The translations under genes and the position numbers were made by a program. 50,715 bases of DNA, from NCBI GenBank assembly GCA_019677205.1, contig JAAMXY010000146.1, positions 1 to 50,715 on the forward strand. Reading direction: 5' to 3'. This stretch comes from Pinguiococcus pyrenoidosus (lineage: Eukaryota > Sar > Pinguiophyceae > Pinguiochrysidales > Pinguiochrysidaceae). Under the pieces are notes generated by a model that worked only from the letters and a program-made list of their open reading frames with translations, ran no database searches and was not told the DNA's origin. The number at the start of each line of letters is the position of its first letter. Position 1 is the stretch's first letter. This document shows, piece after piece, positions 48,201-50,715 of the stretch.

Positions 48201-50715
48201 GAGGTGTTTCACGAGATGCGCTACAACAAGCAGGACCAGACGCCGGTCTACGAGTTCGAGCAGCTGCTCCTGCCCTACGTGCCGTACTTCTCCAATTGCC
48301 GGCAGACCGACTCGCATCCCTTCTTCTACCACATGACGGAAGACGCCGCGCTCTGCGAGCTGCCCCGGCCGGAGGACAATCATCCGGTGATGTTTCAGGA
48401 GCGGCGCCGAGAGGATCCCCTGCCGCACCCGGACCGCATTCGTCCGGTGTACTGGTACAACCTGCTGGGGAAGCCCATCGCGGACTTCTGCGTGCACAGC
48501 ACCAGCTGCGTCTACGAGGAGGCCCTGGCTGAGAGCTCGGAAGTGCAGGCCAGGTGGTTCGAAGCCGAGAGCGGCGACGAGATCGCCAGGATGCTCAAGG
48601 ACCCAATCAGCTACCCGGAGTTCACCGGTCGGCCGCGGGGCGCACGCGTCAGCCTCCAGGACGAGGGAGGGAAGATTATTGAAGAGCTCAAGCAGATCGA
48701 CCCCGACATCGAGATTCCCATGCTCGTGTCGCGGCCGGAAGAAGAAGAGAATGAAGGCTCCTACGGCTGCACCGACGGCAACATCGGCTGTGTGCCGCGG
48801 TCGGTCACCCTCGAGGTGTCCTACTATCAAGTCGACGAAAGGCGCAAGAAGCTGGTGGACTGCACGCTCGTCCTCGAGGACTTTGACTACGAGACGGACA
48901 ACTTTGACTACACGTTGACGTACGAGTTCTACGCCCTCGACTGGGTGAACCTCGTCATCAAGTTTCAGTACGACCTGTCCATCTTCACCATTCTCTTCTG
49001 CGTGATGGGCGCGGCTGCCGTGTTCGTCACCCTGGTGCTCTGGGTGTTGGTGCGCGTCACGACGCGACTGTTCAACCCGCCGGACGCCCGCTTCTTCGGG
49101 CTCTTCAGCCTCATGTTCTGGAGCCCCTTGGCGGGAGTCATGCTCGGCTTGCTGCCCAGCATTCTGGCCACCATCGGCGCCACGTTCCTCGTGAAGCCCT
49201 ACAAGCTCGACACGGTGCAGCAGGCCATCGAGACGGGCAGATGGATCCTGCCGTCGGAGAACATCGTGGGCATCGGCTGGTTCGACGAGCAGAAGCTCCA
49301 CTACTACGACGCAGCGGACAATCCGCCCATCGACGAAGTGATGCGCGGCCGGAATGGCCGCTTGGGGACGTGCTTCCTGTACATTGGCATCTATGCCATT
49401 GTCGTCGGGGCGCAGATCTTCATCCCAGCCAAGGTCAGCAAGCGAGAACGGGAGCTGCAGGAGAAGCGGGACCCCGCGGCGCTGAAGTCCCACATCTGGA
49501 TTCCGTCGTCTTGGAAGCGCTCCAATCTGGTTTTCTCCTGCTTCGCGATGGCCCTGCTGGGCGTCTGCATCACCGAGTTCAGCTTCTGGACAGGCTTCGG
49601 AGAGTACATCTGGTACATTATCGTGGCGTTCAAGGTGGTGGCCGAGTTTATCGGGATTCTGGTGGACAAGCAGGTTCAGGAGACGCTCTTGGCCAACCCT
49701 CTGAATGCTGGCCTCGGGACCATCCTGGGGATGATTACGCTCGCTGCGGACAACTTCATCGACTTCCTCATGTCGTACTTCATCGAGTTCGGCCTGATGC
49801 TCTTCGAGCGGATCTACAAGGATCCATGGCTGGACGACCTGCTCGAAGCTATCGCAAAAGGAGCGCAGTACACGGTGGCTCAGATTCGGAAGCGCCTCCC
49901 AAAGACGATCAGCGAGGCCTTGGAAAAGCGGGCACGGGACAAAGCGAAGACGGCACCGACGGACGCGCCGAGCGCCGAGGCAAAGCGCGACCCGAAGGTC
50001 TCCGGAGACACCACGGAGACCGTGGAGCCCATTCTGTCGTCCATCGGCGGCTACTCCTGCGACGCCTTTGGTGTTTTCTACGCCCCCTTTCTCAAAGCGA
50101 TCCTGTACTTTTACCGCGAAGAGACGCAGATCGCCGTGAACTACTCTATCAAGACGTCGGACATGGAGTACTACATCGTCTTCGATCTCATCATCATCGG
50201 CTTCCAGATCATGGCGGACGTGGTCATTCTGAGCATCCTCGAGTTGTTCCACGGCTGGAAGATCTACGACTATCTCATCTATGCTCGCTACCGCTTCATC
50301 CAGCGAGAGACGCGCTGGAAGGGACTGGACGAGAGCCTCGATGAGTGCATCGATGAGAGCATGCGGACGCTCGACCAAATGTGCTTCTCGTCGCAGTATT
50401 ACATGATGCTGTCGATCCAGGTCAACGGCATCCTGTACTTCCTGCTGGGCGTCGAGATGATCCTACGGGCGTCGTACAATCCTTTCGCGGACGCTGCCCT
50501 CCTGCTGCTCCTGCCAGGTACGCTGTGCATTTGCTACACCGTGCACCACGGCCTCTTCTGGATCGGCGTCAAGCTGAACGTCTGGCGGCTGAAGCACGAG
50601 AACACCAACTGGCACAATCAGTTGGAGGAGGACGATGAGTTCGACATCCCAATCGAGGATCTCCAGGGTGCCAGCCACGACGCGTATCTCATGAACCAGC
50701 GGATCACCGACGAGA
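24219..50715 (+). CDS. Giant multi-IPT/TIG surface protein with Cys-rich block and polytopic C terminus, 3' end beyond window
   Basis: One frame stays open from ATG 24219 to the window end, at least 8,832 codons without an intron. Order: signal peptide (MVLGRRRIFLAVLLGVLAQG); three related repeats (about 58-469); two cadherin-like modules (about 473-730, NPPVIQITD, EDSPLALQGVRVADAD); then IPT/TIG domains to about 6,805, probably more than 40, each with a Gly-Gly turn, GxGF, CxFG and a later Cys before Pro, as in DPKILSISPSSGGASGGDAV; some between about 2,820 and 4,490 are degenerate. A Cys-rich GCC2/GCC3-like block (about 6,812-7,420) repeats CPxGxxC. An unassigned ectodomain (about 7,420-8,250) and about ten membrane segments follow. 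Many NxS/T sites fit secretion. I infer a giant adhesion or mechanosensory receptor, loosely like fibrocystin. No GPS site or ion-channel signature was recognised. Confidence 0.88.
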   Translation, partial: MVLGRRRIFLAVLLGVLAQGAGSGEVKGLMWSSRPGSEAVLDRPGTWLDVLDTSVNIGLENRTEVVVSYSLVATAHRAGQPGVAFVANRAVVQSVLQARMVVDGVPMRSGATHASSVGIHEAYTAPLAGHAVFTLSSGNHTVRLQWKMTGNRVFYWSSSPRARDGFARGRALTATADYTVLEYRQPLSPTVLNDTAAEWTDVPGLDLTVDCRTQQSLRFRYSMTVRPTVIASTEVLNQRDEIVARLVIDGVPYRESSSVFSLSAKSFSPGMLESDFAASLMPGAHCVRVQWRKYGRYDRAWRNDPTFLDGYSSSRTLVVLGTRYAVASLDTLEGASTQGSGWDRVGENILSFRLYSEASVLFSYVLPVTQTSLPDHDSWSWEPPNGIATRLVVDGSPYRSSASELDGQVRRKEGLRGHLALKLAAGDHTVELQWHSISAAGKNITWAAAVDHAGDGYTSAENLIVLVNAENNPPVIQITDAALTSLEDQPVTIFGTSVADLDEPVTLGYVIQLAIEAQNGCVSLATTSSLTLSEGSGVEDERIVFTGAVSDVNVAVSQIEYKPETNWYGNDTLTFTATDVMYVGAGDTRVVSSVLSVEVLAVNDVPEILLPSSASVLEDSPLALQGVRVADADEPREANHYNVTLVVSHGELSTNSTSYMRGAHLRLVGPLPSVNAALSTLRYDPDLHMNDFRGSEVLLITVYDDSPMRTSTGSSSPDFAQAMLPIVINATNDLPVIDVSPWRSLTISGLDMFSNTWQSDDGNVTALVRTVHRNSSLAFWYVAGLNSSATLDGKSLVSEASFSGVFANVAEVLQQILYAREGPDIAGDALTIDLSWRRNGRSQSSQHLVRIGYAFDHTSAMASVMQILDVAPKILPVNESVEMSIRVTNVSAPAFCEWDNMERTPVIARMRAHVTCASPRLQIGSRLSLRLGNRAGNVSPPEQLLVEDKLGVLAVAPSVVPVFESSDLELWVADPVAFQLKVCIFSSGESTSARWTQSDVIMCSAPSNISAGMMTVEVRGFGGGLVTTKASFVVVDDIEMRHLSPSQIVGSGDEVVTVELENPLEAFAPMVCSFGGAVAEATLVSNSSLQCMAPSEADLWETGSLLVDDGPTGPAFRGFGTTAFVVRGLSYAIESDFRGEIFEFLDPATRLPLSPTDVEYLPEAPVPEAPSRGSLLISGECISQVLVSHAGASLFLQVTDEFVALPLCIRYRSSMRFASKTCLRLSIAGEPEPASEVANSAENSSVQILGVNPKLGFTSGGTELAIDFRLKSFTGAVQERPACRFNATEAPGVAVDSTTILCLAPELPAGEYELEVSVGGAAFAAAGRFQVVEAFAVESIAPQHGPRTGGTNVALFAPGAPYFSEISCRFGSVESSAVVQEGATFHCASPPWSGAAEVDLALSVGGNSVGGVFTFEYVEPTVAEALDPARAPVGYSGSVEVRGSGFRNGDALACRFGDLGVTGATLISPLSVACEAPRTDAPFVASIEVTSNGQDFSRSGPKFELYWPASVHQVQPHIGAVNASTAVTVLGSNFQASSTLMCHFGDLSAAAFFVSTEKLQCYVVLPEAKTVSVQVSIDGIFSNSTTATFTSLASPRVTELLPSSSTSLGSTIVSVFGDNLDAWPDLRCQFGSARVDADVVSANHVRCATPSGQIGEVPFSVISQIGASCSESVPYFFYQEPIVFSVDPQQGAKDSRLAVGVAGAGFRNGSESGCRLGADLVAETVYVNSSLIYCSLPTFGDAQRVEVSYSANGVDFTEGSAQFDVLADFTVLFVSPTAGSTRGSTVVSVFGTGFVNSDSIHCSFDRQIVPGRFVSHSEIQCDSPPGEGSVSVAVALNGVSFGDEIFQFTYVKDPKILSISPSSGGASGGDAVMVHGLFFPETPGLRCRFGVSYVPAVVSSSSALACTSPPGSSGDVAFAVTVNEQEHAWLDGTFRYLSNAYVTEVSPSLGSPRGGTVLTLRGMGFTDEMMCRFGDGAAAPARTVSRKEITCVVPALRQVGSVSIAASSNGTTFASANLVFEFVPDPLVTRVEPTFGYVSVPTVFHIFGFSFQSRRTTSCRLGGVIVTAVVLSDTEMRCTTPQVSRGQYELYVSVNAQDFLPTGFSIAIENDVLSWTATPSSGPDTGGTVVRLAGSALAPGIRESLSCVFGRAWTSASVLPDGRLECGTSSSVNDVVPISVRTESGAFLGSAGVFTYYPREVVTAAQPSASRLSGGTAVRVSGQNFLDTPELTCRFGDVSTPATFVSSAGVVCYAPEKGTPGRVTLRVANNGVDFGLGQSDFEYMMEPKILALSPAAGTTGGGTTVVVHGTNFAELGTVLCHFGNASAPGLIKSNVSILCVTPPMDASMVSVGVSIDGKSILQTPLGFRFFAAVRVISVEPPRGSTLGGTVLEVTGEGFLYTEGLVCSIGIQYVPAIFVSATALRCVTPPGLEGAVPLSVSLNGLEHAASSATFEYVSPFFVDGLSKRVVVVGSRETVAVMGAGFRRSESLACSFGDVVVPADFVSSQEIVCSTPEAATAGVVAVEASNDGFDFTSSGELLTFAHGPDVHKIDPPVGTVAGGTKAHLVGRGFIDSPALACRFGGTVGAAYYLKPEEMVCITPAMQSPVAADVEISFDGLVYLSTAQTFSFVSEPVVEGLTPLSGGPTGATAFSLAGINFTAVPNLQCVFDQTQVAAHLVSSTELLCPSPGGLGGPVRVGVAIDGQLISSPRATSVPSPEAKAMSLHPGHGSVYETSAVTIAGVGFSPTEEYLCLLDGERAAVATWESDAAIECRLPSRNAERITTLTVSAGGSADLKSFPFEFRRPGEVLAAFPRIVSAYEASLVSVFGVGLDVRGSYACLFNDTRHASAVLSETELTCAAPTSEGRWQLRIAYGGSILPFVDAVDTLRLSETGIGGTLVSATLAVLPNTPAVLEGLASCCFDRHCNLLSGDGDDVFCLVPPGDSLRSIFTLHDARGAAFGPSAKVQVLPRLAILHAEVRMTEAGSLAAVVAFDSAVDSSLRLTCSFLQSNLTSRLWVTEDGFHGTCATALGSISLTQQGLAMDVSYDACINCPGASARVVATYTRPPELAHAHAVSSTAGDGLSFLVAGAGFVNAQRLGCHVSGGNKSRLLHGTFLSEGRVLCIGPETEYGFDGDAMTGGAVSVANDPAFLSNSVPVSQPFELSIASLDLQASWDGTENYIIRVAGAGFLRRRRGDLSCALILDGQNQRAVVDAAVLGKNHCECLARAAILSRAHSVEICSGSGSCSRALALNKPLPPLHLESPDSHTVYAEATYQIRAMKRPLLAQVGASFRASLSISGRRQRTSLKCEFFAVGTQRTATVVEAEQITGTSISCVATPSRPGTLLLRVFDEDRESSSNALQIEVAPEVHVFDFWASYDAVHIQGSFNKPGSVTHSAEMVKPACQFGGELVWGHWRSSTEILCPTAGSLDVSTALEVSIDAGATFLPVSSNFSTQRHPSGPLLAPTRADVGALTTYFAEDAFPGFRRANASSCSFSARRSGTVVDVATTLSEPTSCIAALPVQDVWDVRIEGENGDRASVLSTVTTMPLLLLLDVSPRQIFSFTNASVRISGVGFSRMRRPACIVIHDGQEAARAEGFATSDSQMICRPINTFPGTFELRVADINGNVWTLPELATLSVVPVVRIGDGRVVEDQARVFGVFDELEEALYCGADGSFPVMGRGGDTKSLSCAVETQGDVLSIRSVVDGINQETSLTIPVSAEANGSASGISILSYEPSHLREGSNEFLVVTMVTHAPQADFRCEFASSHEVAAMRLLQNKELVKIACAASGVPPGTMEMRVVAGGASSPTILLDVRPRVHLYDIRLQDLGSRVIANVTGVFDASDLLCVAESGIEAAAVAELQSPIGQSRTSAQCELPALTTSVTAYVRSNPDESLAATVQQISIVSVSPRATSCMSSGRIRLRGNHLRMRDFDGCRFTAGHKVVLEGWLSISSDEEAQCAFSAADWRIDAVPSPTAMASLSLMFADAGQRYTYETMLEVMLMPEMVLDTVAPAIVLKDFPALLRIHGRGFVSTDTLCCVLSTSAGGSRWTVQAHRRSDSALDCQYEPGTVAGGWYQVEVSYTCDGSASSTGLPVLLSSSPRFEVPKAGRQFLEGLPLRFRASDLPPGVMVLCRFSSGLGQQLHTDEAGLHEEHVLCTAPVDPPSELSVEIIVQGQVFVGPVPVTFAQHADILDGLDGNRLFARGGDELPLAIPMGYSPSDFLCVYSSVLRAGVLELPVVQSTSETTACRMPMASGSQREIWRLHIAHLVAPGLDKAFLEASATLVLSGDVLVTRVRPTSAPQSRESELTVYGAGFVSDAGLLCMFRKGEAAYATPFRSFSVSTGSCSTPVANHSAGVYELYVGLAEERQSVSGSVLFEFTYDASVVPFSPASAVPQMTILRFEVGASANAVSKVRCLFNTLDVSTPAIVVDGVAECRAPLVNFTRLGSALEVPVQVQVGHRLYGADGGMRVTLRKYDPGAAWSIKPDWGPRRGGTVVKAALLAPGGRLPKGTSVCRFGETEVAANVSSQRSLSCAAPPWSGQDYVTLSLSLDGGDSWLFTGVAFRYRDDVGFVTISPTHGPAVGGTMVTVHGRGFVNSAGLLCSFGGASVMAFWISEDTLRCTTPVSSTGEATVAVSILSSDADAHPVQAVQRFHYDMEAVLHRVVPSTVSFLGGASVLISGRHLAGGSSPQGMFGDKIAPCIVVSDAEVSCVAPAFHRTSDTVKTVAVRFAKNGISFTKMEHSSFIAYAPLPDVHHVWPPRVLVGGTVELLLTGSFAGASEQSFCVVFAAGASSPTWIAAMKRSASHLVALLPAVDMATQLSVGVALNREEISTSRVEVAALPMPAIDNVTPSILHDAANGTSVTVFGGPFDQTSPWSCRLGDGSAADAYVLSTSVLECGSLSMTSATTLRLFVSPLLKEQVLSAPPQLLVDTHVDLVHAPLPRVARAEIVEADSEGRALVELTGTGFRDAPQLSCRFTDSVVAAAYASNTTIYCRSPLRPLVATATPVAASVNGLDFSAEVAYLNYAPKIRIEACDPRRGALEGGLLVAVVGTGFERSGNISCRFGNHIASAEYVSPAQVSCSTPPVAHAALLPLRVSNDGKVFSRPFLSFRYERRPVVSAVAPQELQGSSGGDIFVSGAHFSNSMKLLCSLHASRGVEGEGLLDLPLGARSARAEWMSANLVACRLTEVSPSLPPGQVYALRISNNGVEFSRESLAATVTARPMIVVESLTPSEGFDSGGTPVTLVVSHLERSFSRQPAAQMRCRFGDVGPAMPAELVRFEGGASATLRCSTPPSSTGRGEVGVFLSLDGADFAPSGKQFSYRSKPQILEMAPHLGPETGGTQIVLRVAGFLEGDQRPMCRFGDSNVFDDGVPSQTAVDGTFGRGRDEVRCVTPPMQGSQRKRVQVYVSFNGVDFSTNGATFHPTPLPRLNSATPGSFVAGVDSLLTVEGSQFTVSSAVACAFASVDGFSLLYPSSLSGDSVVSRQSLLQIPGTCFDDVPIIVSDAKIRCNVGSCSQPGAFAVLLSSNGVDFSTNSQSSNMAMPTVSILQKLHVKHVRPDRGPSGGNGAVVLETGEVLPAEEDAYLECVFDGKTTRAQVTGDKSITCFAPSATRSAAVKLDVTLNGVSILHQTLIYTYYEAYRVEAIEPMIVNAEGGDPVTLRISPPLALLEDADELRVAFSPRANLFPVEVLNETALKVAAPRAPNLVSTEAGQIHLVDLRSGGPNDAHRIPGPELVYLRQPWVTSITPSFGSTRGGTGISVEGEYFAEGFELQCIFEQASSRRKQASPARRLSSRQAACASPSFRTGIADFRLHIEGLPAISFANFSSTFAFVAEPATDGIAARLARNSEGEDVLRVSSSDFARFAKLPLRPGCGFGRAGSVPGAFYASDPSDADSYPSIHCSVPSNAFTPISEELTYTLNGVDYSPIPASFAFGAPALATSVTPDFGSVAGGTVLDVEGQLLQTQIGAKVLGMFELGGAAAYSEGIVVSASMARFTSPPSPTTRSGLARFVLLPQAGGDPVAYLWYRYDPAPTVTGVSPPSGPSAGGTEVTVIGRHFVVGARAPACLFGGTYTTSAVVQSEVQLKCTAPAIWKLPDRWQDEEGSVALQVSMNGVDFTEASASAFYFYAAANVTAVYPTKVFASAAATISMEGSFPVFPENSSLSRPLCRLSGSAETPLVVEERSLLKCSFSRFLLSALPVASLSSGLVSLSISFNGGNDYFTLPQQLTVLPDAIPAVDDFTGIPELGRLAVGVRLEDGVYGDTLSAGTSSLDSTLLQTSDCFVGTLFNETGRSGSLGTLPAGVQCPVPPGDAQLRPGYGQSPRWVGLRVHPGAVPEATYQAGVLLLSTPVVFSVHPTVFPALGGRRAVISGRNFSSHATYQCKFGEAGSAAADFVNTAELHCQSPRHLPGNFFLEISSTTGAYLSFKQSISFVLAPSIERISPSTGPIEGGTVVTVTGRTFTRALVPYCKFGEKVVPALRRSSSMEIICVAPPRLDGSRMVQLRLATGNPAAESNTVDYTYHGQVHVALVEPSIGAVGGGTAVLVRGEGFLNASTLACHFGEVSVSAMFISSREVECLSPSYTAQKRERREASVPLEVSINGADASKSGVTYSFADRPVLRSVEPVLGPALRGGTRLALYGEGLGFEAPPDDAAQERDTLDMQCQIGAETRAAWRIGNGIVACETPPHPPGLVSVALTLNGVEFSNALAFLYLPDESVFAVRPPWGLVDGGNPIFVVGSNFVNNTALSCRFGAQVVRATFVLPELVVCVAPPRLDAPTVEGAVAVEVANNGRDFSQSGGLYHYVTNCGVGNYCSGVAPMPCPNGTYCSEAQSRNFTLCEPGKFQPSAGASSCLACPVGFYCPDFGLSAPRLCPAGAVCDVRGLREPSKRCPEGHYCFSGTKTQSVEALSAASDAWETHEQDGVVVFNASKRSWPVRPQTGGDANGTYQAWRPPAISDLDDARLQSLASCAEADACSAEEMQVLAEQPFPCPLGHYCRRGVATPQPQPLNFSSPQRCLDGFFCPRGSATAEGSGPCPTGHFCPSDVDAVPCPTGAFCPGVGNLAPRRCYPGTFNPHPGRSNCTVCPSGHICPDWGAERPALCPAGFVCAALGLAAPHLLCPPGYFCPEGTRSLNPADETPWRPRPCPAGTFCLGGVAHNVSIDWVPLAPRGASAPQVGAEGSFFRVASVTASGTAPCYVGHYCPKGSAAPVEVPVGNFAAQEGSVSPTLCFPGTYAPLRGAARCRRCPAGHSCQGFGTYVPSICPAGSYRSLSDSITCRLCPPGSFNPEAGATDISQCLPTPAGRVGTKPGMKALDESAACPAGFLCGAATDRATQFLHQVPAGHFTFAGAAPEQQFQQLCATGFYCERGTPAYLSERHKCASGYFCPRGSVTSSGAETRCPRGTTASAGSERLVDCELQAMDVCDREFVSDQDHLDVVRYATSHAYTTLDSRAERRVFDARAERNPTGEVVAVASMMPVNATASDAFWLNDTVEVLRACPAFAAATGAQPRSVTVVGRNFRAAAAACRISTCVGSDRGPGLCRHFNGSLGILGGPTHVIAAKVLSRTRMECDLPNFAFGAERLATPQYQERCVVDGAGRVGFKQQCDAERQLVCDDNVEVLYGSVVPCTEIERGLVPNVDGDLFYSCPDQPYAGMKWNPCYANEVMVESSSDGRHFSGDTLVVPHTSLDCDSLDVECRSSGIDYRVNATYTTFTYVMDEWYGNDTSSFDSSVRQECLAPRLSEEGYRERENGWFLMSFLGKARMQFDFRHLPPTLRYGEHYRIAIYVQPSVCDNANCDSQRVRTEDVETNPCLYPIRLPLSFEDPAVSKRQKMNLTLIALDDVLFKVEVQIMYGVFASYAEYFRNATSVRIAYPERSVVTMGLGDDMETRALSPQVSYEEKRIPERYFFVFTYSRDIQEQFAPPLNLPPRFDDFAEGRVLVSHVVDELATDATTPIFREEVVVPTNWWDKPANAETDEQVKELADKFFEVFHEMRYNKQDQTPVYEFEQLLLPYVPYFSNCRQTDSHPFFYHMTEDAALCELPRPEDNHPVMFQERRREDPLPHPDRIRPVYWYNLLGKPIADFCVHSTSCVYEEALAESSEVQARWFEAESGDEIARMLKDPISYPEFTGRPRGARVSLQDEGGKIIEELKQIDPDIEIPMLVSRPEEEENEGSYGCTDGNIGCVPRSVTLEVSYYQVDERRKKLVDCTLVLEDFDYETDNFDYTLTYEFYALDWVNLVIKFQYDLSIFTILFCVMGAAAVFVTLVLWVLVRVTTRLFNPPDARFFGLFSLMFWSPLAGVMLGLLPSILATIGATFLVKPYKLDTVQQAIETGRWILPSENIVGIGWFDEQKLHYYDAADNPPIDEVMRGRNGRLGTCFLYIGIYAIVVGAQIFIPAKVSKRERELQEKRDPAALKSHIWIPSSWKRSNLVFSCFAMALLGVCITEFSFWTGFGEYIWYIIVAFKVVAEFIGILVDKQVQETLLANPLNAGLGTILGMITLAADNFIDFLMSYFIEFGLMLFERIYKDPWLDDLLEAIAKGAQYTVAQIRKRLPKTISEALEKRARDKAKTAPTDAPSAEAKRDPKVSGDTTETVEPILSSIGGYSCDAFGVFYAPFLKAILYFYREETQIAVNYSIKTSDMEYYIVFDLIIIGFQIMADVVILSILELFHGWKIYDYLIYARYRFIQRETRWKGLDESLDECIDESMRTLDQMCFSSQYYMMLSIQVNGILYFLLGVEMILRASYNPFADAALLLLLPGTLCICYTVHHGLFWIGVKLNVWRLKHENTNWHNQLEEDDEFDIPIEDLQGASHDAYLMNQRITDE
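24390..25625 (+). repeat. Three diverged protein repeats at the N terminus of the giant protein
   Basis: Copies at about 24390-24771, 24831-25203 and 25258-25625. Each has a VVDGxPYRxS-like motif (VVDGVPMRSG, VIDGVPYRESSS, VVDGSPYRSSAS) and, about 30-40 residues later, GxHxVxxQW (GNHTVRLQW, GAHCVRVQW, GDHTVELQW). The alternating hydrophobic pattern suggests beta-sandwiches. I know no named domain with this pair of motifs. Confidence 0.7.
26830..44640 (+). repeat. IPT/TIG domain array in the giant protein
   Basis: About 17.8 kb of tandem immunoglobulin-like IPT/TIG modules of about 85-100 residues. Clear copies include those starting near 29530 (FVSPTAGSTRGSTVVSVFG), 37930 (ISPTHGPAVGGTMVTVHGRG) and 43554 (ISPSTGPIEGGTVVTVTGR). 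The DNA of neighbouring units is not visibly similar, so the array is old rather than freshly amplified. Confidence 0.85.
44652..46480 (+). other. Cysteine-rich GCC2/GCC3-like block of the giant protein
   Basis: About 610 residues with repeated CPxGxYC or CPxGxFC and CxxGxxxP motifs (CPNGTYCSE, CPVGFYCPD, CPTGHFCPS, CPAGTFCLGG, CPPGSFNPEAGA). This is the ephrin-receptor/TNFR-like Cys-rich repeat common in protist surface proteins. It connects the TIG stalk to the membrane-proximal region. Confidence 0.8.
48978..50577 (+). other. Polytopic membrane region of the giant protein
   Basis: Hydrophobic segments at about 48978-49053, 49092-49194, 49365-49431, 49524-49600, 49605-49668, 49704-49808, 50022-50115 (weak), 50169-50247, 50397-50466 and 50487-50577. 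Loops contain conserved-looking hydrophilic motifs (FDEQKLHYYDAADNPP; LVDKQVQETLLANPL). An acidic tail (EEDDEFDIPIED) follows to the window edge. I do not recognise the family. Confidence 0.8.

Noticed and set aside
47172..50378. Minus-strand open frame of 1,068 codons
   Set aside because: It is antisense to the polytopic end of the giant protein. It is His/Glu/Val/Leu-rich without recognisable domains, as expected of a mirror frame in GC-rich coding DNA.
1..50715. Prokaryotic origin with operons and Shine-Dalgarno sites
   Set aside because: Mediator, GATOR2, COP9 and nucleoporin genes plus spliceosomal introns show a eukaryotic nuclear genome.

Overview
This is a eukaryotic nuclear window, most likely from a unicellular alga with a complex plastid. 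It carries genes for Mediator, GATOR2, the COP9 signalosome, a nuclear-pore FG protein and a proteasome-like protein. Seven genes need GT-AG introns of 64-107 nt to join neighbouring reading frames into continuous conserved domains. The organellar phenylalanyl-tRNA synthetase begins with a signal-peptide-like segment ending in Ala and Phe, as plastid leaders do in algae with red-derived secondary plastids. I cannot name the species. Coding DNA is GC-rich, and several divergent promoters contain short AT-rich islands.

Layout, left to right: the 3' end of an unidentified plus-strand gene (3-224); MED14 (minus, 5608-221); WDR59 of GATOR2 (plus, 5917-9713); a PX-domain protein (minus, 10965-9827); a membrane-anchored FG nucleoporin resembling POM121 (plus, 11184-14588); COP9 signalosome subunit 3 (minus, 16178-14698); a secretory TPR/GT41 glycosyltransferase with a second transferase-like domain (plus, 16552-20878); organellar PheRS (minus, 22298-20987); a proteasome alpha-like protein with a signal-peptide-like N terminus (minus, 23637-22636); and from 24219 to the window end one uninterrupted plus-strand frame of at least 8,832 codons. 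That frame encodes a giant surface protein with a signal peptide, three novel N-terminal repeats, two cadherin-like modules, dozens of IPT/TIG domains, a Cys-rich GCC2/GCC3-like block and about ten membrane segments.

Genes mostly alternate strand. Three convergent gaps between stop codons are almost the same length (113, 109 and 108 bp). Divergent gaps are 218-581 bp and act as shared promoters; a palindromic TCAGCTGA element recurs in three upstream regions. The genes do not form one pathway. They are housekeeping regulators (transcription, TORC1 signalling, protein turnover, nuclear transport) next to secretory or surface functions. The most unusual items are the giant intronless receptor-like gene, the transmembrane FG nucleoporin, the bifunctional lumenal glycosyltransferase and the apparently secreted proteasome alpha-like protein.
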